Positions 31,684-45,400 are shown, counted from the stretch's first letter. The stretch: DNA of 64,000 bases from Podaxis mareebaensis (GCA_018524725.1 JAEUWP010000562.1:496001-560000), one strand, 5' to 3'. Program-made: numbers and translations. Notes: generated from the letters alone by a model not told the origin.

Positions 31684-33685
31684 ATGGCCGCTCTCGCATC
31701 GTTCGTACTTTTTATTTCCGTCAGCGGGAATCAATACTTATGAATACTTTGCAGACTACTGCCTCAACCTATCAACGCGCCTAGCATCTCTGATGATGAA
31801 AACGAGGTCCAACATCAATTTCCTTCACAAACAATCATTACACGACCTGTAGTCCCCCCTTACGGTCAGCGGAAGGGGTGGAAGCCGACGTCCCAGGATG
31901 ATTATGGTGAGATATTTCAGGCGAAATGCTCTTATACGGCTCTCAACGAAGTATTCTAGGCGACGGTGGTTCATATCCTGAATGTCATGTTGCACAGTAT
32001 CCCTTGGGAATGGGCAAGAAGAAGGTGCGTGAACGTCTAGTCTACTTGAACATGCCCACTAACATGACATAGGCCTCTTCTGGCAACACACTTGCCCTGC
32101 AAGTGGACAGCGAAGGAAATGTACGATACGACGCAATTGCCCACCAAGGTCAGCGTGCAGGCAAGATTGTCCAATCTCAGTTCAAGGACCTAGTTCCTCT
32201 CGCACACCGCAAGGACCTAACTGATGAGCAAAGGATTCTGGAGCGCCCGTCGGAGGAGGAAGTGCAGGCTACAGCGGAGAGAACAAAAGCTGCCCTAGAG
32301 AAGTTGGTGAATGGGAAAATTAAGGCTGCTCAACCTAAAAACGTGCCGGACGGTCAGGGGAAGACGAGTTTCGTACGATATACGCCTGGACAACAAGGCA
32401 ACGATGGTGTTCTGAAGCAACGAATCATCAAAATGACAGAGGTGGCTGAAGACCCGCTGGAACCACCGCGGTTCAAGCACAAGAAAATTCCTCGTGGACC
32501 CCCAAGTCCCCCTCCACCTGTACTTAGGAGTCCACCACGGAAAGCAACAGCAGCTGAGCAGAAGGAGTGGATGATCCCCCCGTGTATATCGAATTGGAAG
32601 AACAACAAGGGTTTCACCATTCCTCTCGACAAACGTCTCGCTGCTGATGGTCGAGGTCTCCAGGACGTGAGTTAGTTTCATTTTATTTCACATGATCCTG
32701 TTGACATTATTTTCAGGTTCATATTAACGATAATTTTGCGAAATTCTCTGAGGCATTGTTCGTTGCCGACCGCCACGCTCGGGAGGAAGTCCGGCAACGT
32801 GCCCTTATGCAACAAAAACTCGCACAAAAGGAGAAGGAGGCTAAGGAAGAGAATCTGCGGATGCTTGCGCAACGAGCACGGGAGGAGCGCAGCGGCGTTG
32901 CGCCCAAACCTTCAGCCACGAGTCAGGCCGCTATGAAGTCGTCATTAGCAGCCTACGGAAGTGGCAACGAGTCGGGTACCGATGCAGGGTCAGGGTCAGA
33001 GTCGGAAGATAGTGCAGAGGACGAGGAGGCTCGCAAGATTCGTGACCAAATGCGTGCGGAGAAGAGAAGAGAGCGTGAGCGTGAGATGCGCATGAATAAT
33101 ATGGGACAAGAGCAGCGGGCGAAAATGTTGGCGCGACAACAAAATCGTGACATTTCTGAGAAGATTGCACTTGGTCTCGCGAAACCCACACTATCAAAGG
33201 AGTCGATGCTCGACTCGCGGCTCTTCAACCAAGAGTCCTTATCTGGTTCGTTCGGAGACGATGAATCCTACAACCTCTACGACCGTCCCCTCTTCCATGG
33301 CTCAACTGCTGCCGCCGCCATCTACAAGGCCAGAGGGAACATTAGCGAAGGGAATGATGATTCATTCGGCGGTGGAACTGAAGAGGGTATTGGCAAGGCT
33401 CTTGGCAATGACAGGTTTGGCATTGGCCGTCCCAAAGTCGGATTCGAGGGTGCCAATGAGCAGGAAGTTCGCGAGGGACCCGTTCAATTCGAAAAGGACA
33501 CAACTGATGTGTTCGGCCTCAACCAGTTCTTGGATGAGGCCAAGACTGGCAAGAAACGAGGACTAGACCACGAAGTGTAAGCTCACCCGTTTTTTTATTG
33601 TACCAGTTCAGGCCAGCTAATCAATGACCACAGTGGTGGCTCGCGGAAGCGACAACAACTTGACAAAGCTGACGATCGAGAATAA
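31684..33685 (+). CDS. PRP45: Spliceosomal SNW/SKIP-family protein Prp45
   Basis: Prp45/SNW1 is a component of the NTC-related complex in the active spliceosome and also a transcription cofactor. Exon 1 is short (MAALAS) and joins LLPQPINAPS after a 50-bp intron. The SNW domain is clear: GWKPTSQDDYGDGGSYPECH, then VRYDAIAHQGQ, SQFKDLVPL, FKHKKIPRGPPSPPPPVLRS and the family signature IPPCISNWKNNKGFTIPLDK with RLAADGRGLQ. The C-terminal half is a charged helical region (RKIRDQMRAEKRREREREMR) followed by DRFGIGRPKVGFEG and DVFGLNQFLDEAKTGKKRGL. A last short intron (33579-33632) extends the protein to GGSRKRQQLDKADDRE, ending with TAA at 33683-33685. Without that splice it would stop at 33580. 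Confidence 0.95.
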
Positions 33686-33961
33686 GATCCTAGTAGACCG
33701 TATCTCTGCTGTTTTTACTTACCTCAAATATATTTCACATTTCACATTTCATAACTTTTATGTATCTCCTGTATGTTGCATAAATACCTTAATTGCAATC
33801 TGTACAAGTACGCGTTCTCTTATTTTCCATGCGATACTCGCTATCCATCCTTAAAATAGACGCCCGGCAACTAGAATTAACCCGGTGTTTTCCGGGTGCC
33901 AAATTTTGGCAGAGACGCCGATGCGCCTGCCAAATACAACCATCCTGGTCTCCTCGTTGGC

Positions 33962-35433
33962 ATGCCAGGACAAAATGTGGAAAAGCCGCCGGTGGCACCA
34001 CAAAAGACTTCTGGCATACGTACTGCCCTCAGATATACCGGCATTCCTACTTCCTGGCTTGACAAACGGCCAAAACTACCTTCACGCAACTGGCTCATCT
34101 TCATAGGAGTCACCTCGTCCATCACGGGGTACTACATTTACGACCGTCGACAATGCAAGAAGATACGACAAGAGTATGTGGATAAAGTGAAGGAGCTTGC
34201 AGAGCTACCATCCGATCCTCTGGACAAGCCTCGAAAGGTAACGGTGTACGGGAGCAAGTGGCCCGGGGACGAGGATTATGACCAAAGCTTGAGATACTTC
34301 AGGAAGTATGTCAAGGTACGTGCTTACATCGTTCCATAAGCATTCTAAAATGTTCATAACCGTCCTAGCCAATCCTCATTGCAGCTGCAGTGGACTATGA
34401 GATGGTTGGGTCAAAGCGACTAGGGGAGCTAGCAAACCGCGTTGCGAACGATGTTCGGCGCCGACGACGGATGGACCTCGGAATTGACAAAGATTCCGAG
34501 GCGACCAAAGCCCTCCCCACATATGAACCTTTACCTCAAAGGCGACAACGTGAGCTTGAGGGCGGCATCATCATTGTCGGACGGCCAACATGGAAAGAAT
34601 TCCTGCATGGCTTGCGACGTGGTTGGACGGAGGGTTTACAGAAAGTTGATGAGGACGAGGTGCTGGCCCGCGAGTTGGAGGATGATGGCGTGTTCGACGA
34701 GCCTGAGGAACCAGGACTTGAGACAGAAGGCTCAAGTGATACGCGTCCGCGATCTTTCATGCAACACAAGCCTTCCCTCTATTCGCCAATCCAGCTCAAC
34801 AACGTTATCAAACCTCAACTGAAGTCAGCCCCTTCCTCACCATCGTTCGAGAACCTTGATGTCCCTCCTTCTGAAATCTCCTCCCTTCCACCTATCCTCC
34901 TCGTCCCCTTCACTAACTACCTTGGGTTCACCCAAATTCCCCTCATGATCTGGGACTTCTTCAACCAACGCCACAAAGTGAAGGCCGGTTCCGAAGCTGC
35001 TTATAGCCTCATCATGAAGCACACTCGACCCATTACTCCCCCGTCTGGCGAATCCGAGTTCGCCGACACCGAAGCATCTTCCACCTTTCAGGGAGATCTG
35101 GACTTCGACAAGCAATCGGAGTCTTATATCAAAAAATCCCTGAATGACATTCCACAAGATATCGAAAAGGCGAGGAAGAAATACTACGAAGAACTTCCCA
35201 AGAAGTTGGAAACCGCTCGTGCTTTGGCACGCGGCACTCGGGAACCCACCAAAGAGGAGCTCAGCAACCCGCCCCCAACAGAGGTCGAACTGCGCCAGGA
35301 AAGGTTAAACAAGGAACGCCGATGGCGTAATGATCTCGTTGGTTGGACTATCGTCAAACCTGATACGCCTGCCACATGGGATGACCGTTTCCGCAATGCC
35401 ATTCGTATATTCACCAGCCCTCCGTCATCTTAA
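33962..35433 (+). CDS. TIM54: Mitochondrial TIM22-complex subunit Tim54
   Basis: Tim54 is a subunit of the TIM22 carrier translocase in the mitochondrial inner membrane. I chose the ATG at 33962 (MPGQNVEKPPVAPQ). The open frame extends upstream to 33896 but only with a GTG. The conserved block follows: ALRYTGIPTSWLDKRPKLPS, then one membrane helix NWLIFIGVTSSITGYYIYDR, KPRKVTVYGSKWPGDEDYDQ and, after a 68-bp intron (34316-34383), ILIAAAVDYEMVGSKR. The intermembrane-space part contains GGIIIVGRPTWKEFLHGLRR and PPILLVPFTNYLGFTQIPLM. It ends FRNAIRIFTSPPSS. It has a single intron, fewer than its neighbours. An upstream exon with a presequence cannot be excluded. Confidence 0.9.
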
Positions 35434-35516
35434 AACACCCCGTTTGATTCACGATAATTTTGACCTTGATCAATTGCTTAAGTTTTCGGGTACTATTTAA
35501 TCTATAATAATAGAAG

Positions 35517-38500
35517 TTAGTCCATTTCCACCAGTCCACTGTTGAGCCATTCATATAATTCAGCAAACTCCTTGTCAGGGATTGGTTCAGCCGTTCCACT
35601 CGGGCGCTCCTCTATGACCTTGGACAAAGGTGTTGGGTGTTCTGCAGCGGGGCCGTCCCATGACATTCCGTCAACGATGAGAATAGGAGACGACATGGCG
35701 CCCGAGGAATTGTGGACTTGGGGTTCCTCCTGCCCACCGCTTCAGTCACTCTACCAACATGGCGGTGGGTACAACTTAGTACTCACCACCTTTTCTGTGA
35801 GACTTGTCCGAGGGCGCTTGCATGGTTCCCTACTCGGACTCATGTGGATCGGAACTTTGCATACCGGGTTATCACGCGCCAGATCCGCATTGGCGGACAG
35901 ATTAGCCGAGATTCGACCATCACCTGCAAACAGCTGTTCAATGCTGGGAAGGTTGTCTTCAGGTACATCCTCCACGATCGTGTCACTGGCATCGGCAGGA
36001 GCTTCCACCTCCGTGAACTGTATCTCGAACGTAGGTCTTGTCTTTCGTTTCTGACCAGCGTGAGGTGAATCCAGTTTTAGCCTGTAACCTTTTTGCATCT
36101 TGAGGCGGCCTTGGACGTCGGACTGATTGTGGAGCCTTTCCAAGCTCTTCATTTGTCGCTCAGTATGAATCCAGCCCCGAATGTCTTGTGCCATTTTGCT
36201 TGTTGATTGTTCATCTGGCTCCTGACCTCTATCTTTCACTACGACTTTCTTCGCCTTTACAGAGGAAGCCTTTCCCCCCTTGCCATTAGGATGAGGTTTG
36301 CCCTCTCTGCAACTATTCGAATTAAACCCTGAGAAGATGACGAGAGTTGATATGCGACATACCATAAGTGCAAACATTTTGTTTTGTCTGAGCAAGTATG
36401 ATTGCATCTACGATCCTCCAGTTAAATGCCACTTCCGGCTTTTGGAGAGAACTCACTTGTAGTTCCCATTCGGTAGTCGTAATTCTTGATTCGAGCTTTG
36501 GTTACAACCATCGTCGATTTTCTTCCTCTCTGTGAATGTTACTAGTTAGCTGCGACTTACAACGACCTCGTGTTTATACCTACTATTAGCAGCGATCCAA
36601 TTGTCAGCTGTGCTCGAAGACGAAGCTGGCACATGCACTTCATCAAAAGTTACATTCCAAAATCCAGGATCATTCTCGAACTCCTCTAATTCGAGGGCCT
36701 ATCGGATCGACGATACATTAGCTTCGAGAAGCTTATTGAAAAGACGCACCAAGGTTGAGAGGGGACGAGTATTTGGTGTAGGAAATTCTTTGGGCGATAT
36801 ATCAAGTTTTACTGTATGTTTTGTCACAGTGCCAGCAAAAGATTCCTGTTCTTCAGATGCAGATCAAGTCCTCGATTTCGAAATTGACAAATACCGATGT
36901 GATCAATACCGTAATACTCTGGCTTGGTTTCGTGATTTCCGCGACAACATTAAATGACTTCGTTTCTCTAAGGGCTTTAGTCCTGTGTTGATAATGAGGG
37001 ATGTCGTAGATACAAGATATGTTTACATACGGTATTCTGCGAAAGTCAACCCAGTCTAAATCTGACGTCAAGGTCAAGATCGCTGTCATGTCGCCATAGC
37101 GATGTTTTTTCTTGGATTTTATCACAGATGTTGGGTTTAAGAGTCCACACTCAATTTCGAGTTCGACACGGATCGGATTCTTCCCTCCATCCGACACCAC
37201 CGACAGTCGTGATGCCTTTATTTGATATTTTGGAATCTCTGATAGAGAGGTGAGAACGTCATGACCAAAAGGACTCTTTCGGTTAAGGAGCTGAACGGGG
37301 ACAAGGATAAGCCCAGAGACAGCTGAATGCAAGCATAGACACAAACGATCTCAATTCGTGCAGGAGGTTGTTGACGGAGTAAGTCAAGTGTAGTGATTCC
37401 GTGTTCGGCGAGAACCTGGTGAGTGTTGGGGATCAAGCGCTTTTATCCTCATAACTAAACTCACTTTCAGGCTGTATGTCGACGCCGGCCGTGAACACAC
37501 AGGTCTGTCAAATGGGGAGTGCTTACGATTTTTCACCAATCTGTTCAACTTGTCTTAGCACGGTTGACCGATCCTCCCACGCCTTCGCAGTCAAGCACCG
37601 AGTGCTGTAAGATCATTAGGAAGAGTTTGTATGACGGCAAAGAGAGCCTTACGCCTCTAGTCCATATACAAGCTGTGTTCCAAGTCGCTTGGTGATTGCA
37701 ACCTCTACAATCACTGACGGGGAAAGATCAGGCACGTGGATAGCAACACGACGTCCGAAACCCTTGCCTTTAGCTAGCCTAGCAGCATGTTTGAAGATAG
37801 TGAGAGCGTCCAGTTGTGGTTGAGTGTCTCCTTTTCTCATCTCAGGAGTGTTCAGAGGGATATTCCCGAGGATGGCCTGGGGCAATCAGCTCCCTAGCGT
37901 GGATCGTATCTGATGTGACCTACCTGAATGAGTAGGAACACTTTGTCCTTGGTTTTTTCGACTTTCGTAATAGTATATCGGATATCGTTATGAGTGCGTA
38001 GTTCATTATACACCTGCTTTTCATCTCAGTCATCCCTAACGCCCGCTGAGGCGAAAACGTACAGCCTTCTCGGACGCTCGGAGCCTCAGACTTGAGAACC
38101 TATGTAATGGGAGTGAAACCGACAATCTCCACAGAGACTGCAGGAGATGACGCACTCTTCAGCAGCGGCTATGACTTCAATCTATCATCTTTTCCATGAG
38201 TTCTGTGAACTGGTGCAATGAATAGACGACGAACTATCTCTCGTAAGGTAGGCTTGTCGTGGAGGTTCATAATGCTCGCCATCTGCCTTGCGCGTGAGGT
38301 ACTGAGAGAACGTGCAACACTCGAAACGAACCGTAGTTTGGCGGACGTAAAACTGAGATGTACGTTCAGTTGTACTGACATCTAAAACATATGTTCATTC
38401 CATACCTTGGACATGATATCTCCATATTCCGTTGGCTCCAGTTTCTCACCCTTAATGTCTTGATTGCGTCGAATCAGGTTCGTAGACTCTAATTGATGAA

Positions 38501-41465
38501 CATTTTGAAGAACAATATCTTCCAGCTTCTCATGCCAACTCCGATCTGTCTCCTGCTGCATCGCATAGTGATCGGGGTTTTGTTGCAACCTCTGGTACAG
38601 GAAAGAGCCGCGTAACCAGTCTTTGGCTGATTGTACGGTTGTGATGGTCCCCAACGCAATCTCAGAGTTGAGATGTTCTAGCATGTTACGATGCAACGAG
38701 CTCTCCAGAATGGTCTTACCCTGCGTCAAGGCTTGGTACTTGCTGACGAGCTGCGGTTCGCACATAATGATTGCAAGACCTTCCCTGTCTTAGTCGCGGG
38801 TGAGTCATGATTTGGCCCATACGGAGAACAAGCACACCAAATTGGGGACGGCCCTGTTACATTGTCAGAACCAACATAGGAGTATGGAGATGGAAACGAA
38901 CTGCGCGCCCAATCATTTGCATAATGTCCAGGTCGCTGTATTCAACATTCACATTGTTCTGAAAGAGCTTGACTCCTCGAATGACTACTGTGTGAGCGGC
39001 TGAAATGCAGGTTGGCTACAAGTTAGCGGGGCTGTTGCACAACTCACGAAGGTTGACCCCGACGGAAAGAGTCTGAAAGGTATGAGAACTCGCAGAAGTA
39101 GAGCTTGGTCGGAACCTCACGGATGTCGCGACAAGAATTCGGAGAGTGCCATCCAGGAACAAGTCCTCAATTAATCTCCGGTCATCCATTCCCAAACCAG
39201 CGTGATGAACGCCAATTCCATGTGTTGCAAGCTCTGTTTAACCCTGTTCGAAATGGCATTAATGAATGTAGTTTGGAACTGAACCTTGTAGACGTTTATC
39301 CTGGAATATACAACTTAGGCTATGAAAAGCCAATTTAGCCGTAGGCTGGAGGAGGCGCGTGTACCACACACCTGGGAGCTCGAACCCAAGGTAATCTTTC
39401 CTTCTTTTTTTCGGCATCTTCGTACGCCTTAAGGAGCGTTGTTGCAGACATGAGCGTTCCTTTACCACTGGGTGATCACAGTGACTTAGGGTAGAGCGAC
39501 AAGATACATACCCCTGCGGGTCGAGCAGAAAATCAAGATAGGTTTCATGACCGAATGTTGTTGGAGAATGGGGAAAAGTTGATTGTCTAGAGTCGTGGCA
39601 TATTGAAATTCATTCTGCTTGTTTGAACGCGGGACTCCAATAACGAGGCGAGTTAGCTTGCAAGGGCGATACTCCTCTCCGAACTGGATGCTGAACGTGA
39701 TCAAGTGCTTCGGAAGAAGATATGATAGCTAACCTCAAGAACTTTACAGGTGGAATTTCGGTTGCTGCTGATCCAGTTGGCAATGTCGTGGATGTTGGGT
39801 GCGGTTGCGGATACCAGGAGAAACCTAACGGTTCCGTTGCGCGTTTTCATCCGCGATATCACCACTTCAAGGGTGCTACCCCTGCTCTCATTCAGAGTAT
39901 GTACCTACGGTAGGTGGTTAGGTGGCTGAGGCGACAGGGAAGAGGCATATACGAAGGGCACCTCATCTACAAGGAATAGTCTGATTTGGGATAAAATGCT
40001 GTCGTGGTCTTGCCTACAAGAAGAATAAGGGGATAACCTATACCAGAAACAATTGCACATACCAGGTGCGAGTCAGGCTATCCCATTTTTCGGCCTTGGT
40101 ATGTAGAGTAAGCCAGCGAAGCAAACCAACACTTCAAAAAAATGACCGTTGTGACTCTAAATAAAATTGTCAATGGCCTAGTTGTGCCAACGGTAAAGAA
40201 GAATACATGATAGAGCTTTTTTTTGCGTCTCCCCAAGCGCTGCGACCGAATTGCACGGTATCTCCAGTAAGTTCGCATGCTGCAGGAATCTCAGCCTGCG
40301 GTTTATTTATGAAGGGGGGTTACGTACTTCTGATGCCTAGCGGATCAAATTTTGTAGTCCAATCGCGGGACCTCTCAGAACACAATGCCTGATAAAGGGA
40401 TAAACAGCATGGGGGTGAACGCGAGATAGCGATTGCAAACCTTGGTAGGCGCCATGTACACAATTTTGCACTGGGCTGAAGGCGCTTGGCTTAATAGCGT
40501 GATGATTGCTAGTTCAAACAAAACCGTTTTCCCGCTACCAGTCGGGGCTACGGGGATGAATAAAACGCTCTACGAAGTTACCTCATCTTATTCTCACCGC
40601 TAATCACCTAGAAGGACCACAAGATGGGTGCTCGGCTGTAAGAGTCGGCATAGGACACTACTCACCAGGTCACGACTTGAGTCTGTAATCTATGAAAAGG
40701 CGTCGGTCGATCGGGAAGAAGTAATAGGGGGAACCCACATAGTCAAAGCAGATTGACTGCATGGCATTGAAGGTCGGGAATTTGAATATTCCACGAAACA
40801 TGTCGGCTTTCAGTCGTTCAATTATTCGTCAAAGAGCAAAATAATGAAAACGAAGACAGACGCAGGTGGGACACTGGTCGTATAGGAGCGTTTTGCATCG
40901 GGTTGGAGTCGCTTTCCAAGCTACGCGCGTTCTGGAAGCGATAGTTTCCAGAATTTGCATTGAGATTGCCGTGAATGCCACTTGCAGTATTATTTTGAAC
41001 CACTTGCTTTTGCGTGAATTCTTCGAGAGACATAACTGGACCCAGAGGCTATTTTAATGCATTTACTCACGGGTGGTATGACTGAACGTGCCATTACTGG
41101 GCTCGTCGATTGATACGTTGCTGTAGGCATATTCGACAAGCTCCCCGCAGTGGTCAGTATCTATTGCTGATGGGTTTTCGTAGTGATGACTTTCGTCGCC
41201 TGAACCAAAGCGCATATATTGACGGCTGGGTACGGAATTTAGAGCATATGAACTCCCAGAGTGTTGAGGGGGTGAGGGAGAAGATGTCACTGAGAATATA
41301 CAAGTGTGTTTTCGTGGTTTTAGTAGCATGCGTTTACTCACATAGTTGATTCATGTAGTCGTCAAAATCATCTTCCGGTGATGCATGGTTGGGTGGTGCA
41401 TCAACGGCGAAATGGTCGAGATAGTCATAATCACTCTTCGAGAGATAGGGATCGTATACCTCCAT
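35517..41465 (-). CDS. MER3: Meiotic DNA helicase MER3/HFM1
   Basis: MER3/HFM1 is a Ski2-like 3'-5' DNA helicase that stabilises recombination intermediates and promotes interfering crossovers. It starts MEVYDPYLSKSDYDYLDHFA at 41465. The Q-like motif is FKFPTFNAMQS (40770-40800). Walker A is VAPTGSGKTVLFELAI (about 40500-40550). Motif II is DEVH, with an intron between its second and third codons (about 39905-39970), followed by RFLLVSATAPNIHDIANW. The RecA2 motifs include VNVEYSDLDIMQMIGRAV. The Sec63 domain spans 37950-36850 (AILGNIPLNTPEMRKGD; IPNTHQVLAEHGITTLDLLR). The C-terminus holds a Cys-rich finger, NGNYKCNHTCSDKTKCLHLC followed by CREGK, split by introns. It ends EWLNSGLVEMD. With some twenty short introns it is the most fragmented gene in the window. 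It is head to head with CKS1. Confidence 0.9.
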
Positions 41466-41545
41466 GGAGTGAATGGTACGTCCCCAAGAATCAAGGTGTT
41501 CAATTATACGACGGTAGGAACTGTTGCTAATTAAGAGGGGAATAG

Positions 41546-41551
41546 ACGCGT
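41546..41551 (+). promoter_or_regulatory. MluI cell-cycle box (ACGCGT) in the MER3-CKS1 divergent promoter
   Basis: ACGCGT lies 137 bp before the CKS1 start and 81 bp before the MER3 start, in a CG-rich patch (GACGCGTGACATCGCGTCGA). A CACGTG E-box is close by at 41585-41590. MBF-type G1/S control is plausible for both genes but is only inferred. Confidence 0.4.
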
Positions 41552-41682
41552 GACATCGCGTCGAGTGACGATGGTAGCGCCTGACACGTGATCACGCGCT
41601 CGAAATTGATGAGGGCGATCAAGATACTCCCATACAGCACGTCGGTGCCATCCACTCCCTGCACACCACCATCCCTTATACC

Positions 41683-42168
41683 ATGGCTTCAGCTCAAACC
41701 GCCCAGCAAATTGCTGCGCAGAAAGAAGCAGCTCGAAAGCTCGAGGAATACATTGAAAAGTAGGCATGCGCCATCCCCTTACTTCCTCAACTCACTATGA
41801 TCTACAGGATTCACTATTCTGACCGTTACTCCGATGATCACTACGAATATCGTCATGTCATCCTCCCCAAGCAACTGCTCAAGATGATACCAAAGCAATA
41901 TTTCAGCCCAGATGATTCTGGGACACTACGGTTATTGGAAGAACACGAATGGCGAGGAATCGGTATCACACAAAGTCTCGGTTGGGAGCATTACGAGGTG
42001 CACGGTGAGTGCAATGTTTATCACCGACACTTTAATCCTTTTGCTGACTAAAAAACTACAGCACCGGAACCCCACGTTCTCCTTTTCCGACGGCCTAAGA
42101 ATTACGAACCTCCGAATCCACAAGCCGCAAGGGGCAAAACAGCTGCAGATACCGGCCGCAGGAAATGA
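41683..42168 (+). CDS. CKS1: Cyclin-dependent kinase regulatory subunit Cks1
   Basis: Cks1/Suc1 binds the cyclin-dependent kinase and docks phosphorylated substrates during the cell cycle. The protein has about 126 residues with two introns. [20 protein letters not shown] is a short basic lead, then [34 protein letters not shown] (the anion-binding Arg and the beta strands), [20 protein letters not shown] and the strand-exchange hinge [16 protein letters not shown]. The HxPEPH hinge is complete. The C-terminal tail ([17 protein letters not shown]) is basic and probably disordered. It shares a 217-bp promoter with MER3 and converges on STE23. Confidence 0.96.
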
Positions 42169-42430
42169 AGGTGCAGGGATTCATTCTTGTGGTAGCCCGA
42201 TTTATCTCGACTGCCCGTTGCTCGCCAGTCAGCTCATGGATAATACCTGTAATTAGTTAATTGCCCAAGGCACTATGTAATTGTCATGTTGTGTTGTCGA
42301 TCGCTGTTCACTTATTTTCCAAAAGTTCCTCTATTGCCGGTCAATCGAATTTTTTTACGATACAGATCGCCGTTAAACTATGCGTATAATAAAACTGTGG
42401 TTTGTGCGCGCTAGAATACAAGACGATCAC

Positions 42431-45400
42431 TCAGAATTTGGGCGTTGGAAGATCACCCCACTGGACCATAGGGCCAGGATCGACAGAAGCGTTCAGGCCT
42501 TGTCGGAATGCCAACGCATCCTCGATATAGGTAGCGTTGGGAAGCGTAGGGTTGACATCCTCTCCTTCGACGGGGTGCTCTGCTACGAGCTGAGGTATCT
42601 CTTCAAGAAGCTTCACATCGCCCTCCCGCCCTGTCAGTGCGTCTTTCCAGAACTGGGAGAATTCTGCTAGAGTTGGGAGTCCGTCTTGGAACGCTTGTTT
42701 CCAATTAATTTCACTGGTGTTGACCCCAGCTGATCGAAGCCGCTCCTCGAAGGCTTGTGATGCAGCCTCGCTGACCTTCTTGACGCGAGGCTTCTGGGAA
42801 ACCATATGAACTGATACTTTGGCACGAGTTGGAGATTGCGGGTCAATGTGAGTACGGAAGAGCTGGAGAACGTCGTCTTTGGTGATAGAAAGTAGAAGTT
42901 CGGCGTCGTTGTATCCTACAATTTGTGAGTTCATCAAGAAAATAACGTAGTGGATGATTCATACGTCTCAAGAAATCCCAATGGCCAGAGGTTACATGAG
43001 TCTGGAAGTGAGAGAATTCTTCCCCCAAATTCTTATCAACTTCCAACCATTTCTTCCTCAAGCCTGTTTTATGTTCTTCGAACTCCTCACAAGTCATCTT
43101 CTCAAGTTTTAACTTCATCCCGGTCAGGAACGCCTCCACCCGTTGTTCCAAATAGCCTGGGGTCTTTTCGCTCTGTACGACAATGCGTAGCCCTCTTTCG
43201 CTAGACCCCGCTAAACTCCACGAAGCACAGGAAACAATGTAGCCCAGCTGTTCTTGAGTTCGGAGGACAGCGAATGCTGGCTCAGAAAGAATCTGTGTCA
43301 ACAGTGCTGCTGTGACACGAAGATGCTGATCGATGATGGGTCCATAGTGGAGGTAGTACGTTAGTGCTGAGTTGGCCTGGTTCTGATTTGGCAACGGAAG
43401 GGACCAGATATAATTCGAAGCTGGTAGGATATCAAAACACGAGGTACACCTAGGTAGCCGCCACGTACCTGGAGGAACGATCAAAGCTCGATTGTTTAGT
43501 TCAGTCTGTGATAGACTAGTTGGATGGAGATCCTGCTCTACTATATCCGCTATCTTGAGCGCCTCCTGAATTATAGTGAGTGTGTTTGTCGAATGCAAGG
43601 ACGAACAAAGACCTACGTCTTTATACACGTTCCCGGTAACCAGCATCCGCAGATGCACCTCCGAAAATAGTTTCTTTGCGTGGTCATCAATCTCTTCTGC
43701 AGTCACGGCTTCGGAAAGATACCATCAGATGCGAGCGTCGACGTTTTACATTTATGCTTACAAGGCAACTCCTTTAATTCTTCCTCGATGGTCCATTGCT
43801 TCTCAGATAGCAGATAACGACCGAAATAATCTGATATCGAATAAGATTGTCCGAAAAAGAAGTTACGCCATTCCCTTGCAGCCTACACGTTGGAATGGAG
43901 TAAGCCTGGTAATCAAACGATAACTTGCACAGATGTTTACCTGCTCCTTCATCACTGCCAAACGGTCGGGTTTAGCTTTGAGTCCTTTAGCCTTCTGAAG
44001 AACGTCTTTCATGAGAGTGGCCAACTTGTCGTTATAGCCACTTATTTGCACATATAACCCAGTTGTGGTATTACTAAAGTGATAAGACAGCCCAGCTAGA
44101 TCAGCATCATATGCGAATTCCGTCAGTGCATCGTTGACAAGATCAGTATAAAGCCTAGACGCAATTTCAGGCATTGATTGATCACCGACAGTAAAGAATA
44201 TACCTCGTAAGAACAGCAGCCCGCGGGGATGCATAACTCGGTGGGCTGATACAAAGTGAGTATATTCCATGTGATAAACTGCCTGGACGTACCTTCGAAT
44301 GTCCACCATGGTAAAAGCTTTCGGAACCCAGAACCGGTCATCTTTCTTGTGCCAGAGTGTAGTCAACGGCGTTTGTCGGATCAGGTGGGGGCGTTTCAAT
44401 GGCTACAAAGCAAATGAACTATCGGTGGAGCAGCTTTAGGGAGTCCAGATACCTCAGGAACTTGTCTTTTGTCGGCGTCTAAGTTCGTTGGGATGAAGGC
44501 GTTAGGTCCTGGGAGGGACAATTCTGGAATGTCGTTAGGTGCTTCGGCCTGTGTCCAGTATCAAGATCATGCTAAGATAATCTCCAAGGAACTCTACGCA
44601 CATCTTTGACGAAATCTTCATCAAAGCGTTCGACATTATAGTCTGTGTCATACCAGGGCCCCTTCTCCCATTTGAGACCAGGTCGTATTTTGTTGTGCTC
44701 GTCTCCCTTCGCCATCAGGACAACACGGCCTTCTTGTATACGAAAAGATTCGAGATATCGGCGGACTGTGTCTTCCCCGCCACCGGCGGCTCCATTAACG
44801 TCCCAGTCCCAGATCAGCTGCGGACCGCTAAGTAAATGTTCAGGTGGAACAGGCCAGGTCATGTGTTCGGCTATCCAGGTTGCATAATTGTCAGGTCGTC
44901 TCTTTTCAGCAAACTGGAACCGAATGGAAGAAAGCGCGGCATTTTCCTTCTGGTGGTAATCTTCAAATCTTGAAGATCTGAGCAGCGCCATATATCTGAA
45001 TGCAGCTAAGATTATGGAACGATAATTCTCTGAAAATTAAGTGTTGACCAGAGCTCAAACGTGATGTGCTGGAATGCTCACTGAATCCTTCCTCCGTGAG
45101 ATGTATCGTAATTTTGAACATAGCGAACGCTCTAGCCAAGCTTTGGGGCCCAGAAGAGAGTGCCGTTATCCACCCTTTGTTCTTTAGATAGGAGTGCAGT
45201 GATCCGGGGCCTTCATGTCCAATGAAGTGGGAGAGGAAGCTAGCGGGCTTGTGGCGCCAGAACGGGGGTTGGTACTCCAAAGGGAAAGAAATTTCCAATG
45301 CGTGAAAATCCATGATAGTTTGCACAGATACCAATGTCTGAGGTCTGGTCAGTTGACAGAACTTATTTCGTATACAACACGCACCCCCTTCTCATTTGGT

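Noticed and set aside
33896..33961. Longer N-terminus of TIM54
   Set aside because: It begins with GTG, not ATG. The first in-frame ATG is at 33962.
35751..36407. Independent gene downstream of the helicase
   Set aside because: Splicing joins it to the MER3/HFM1 Cys-rich finger and Sec63 region in one frame.
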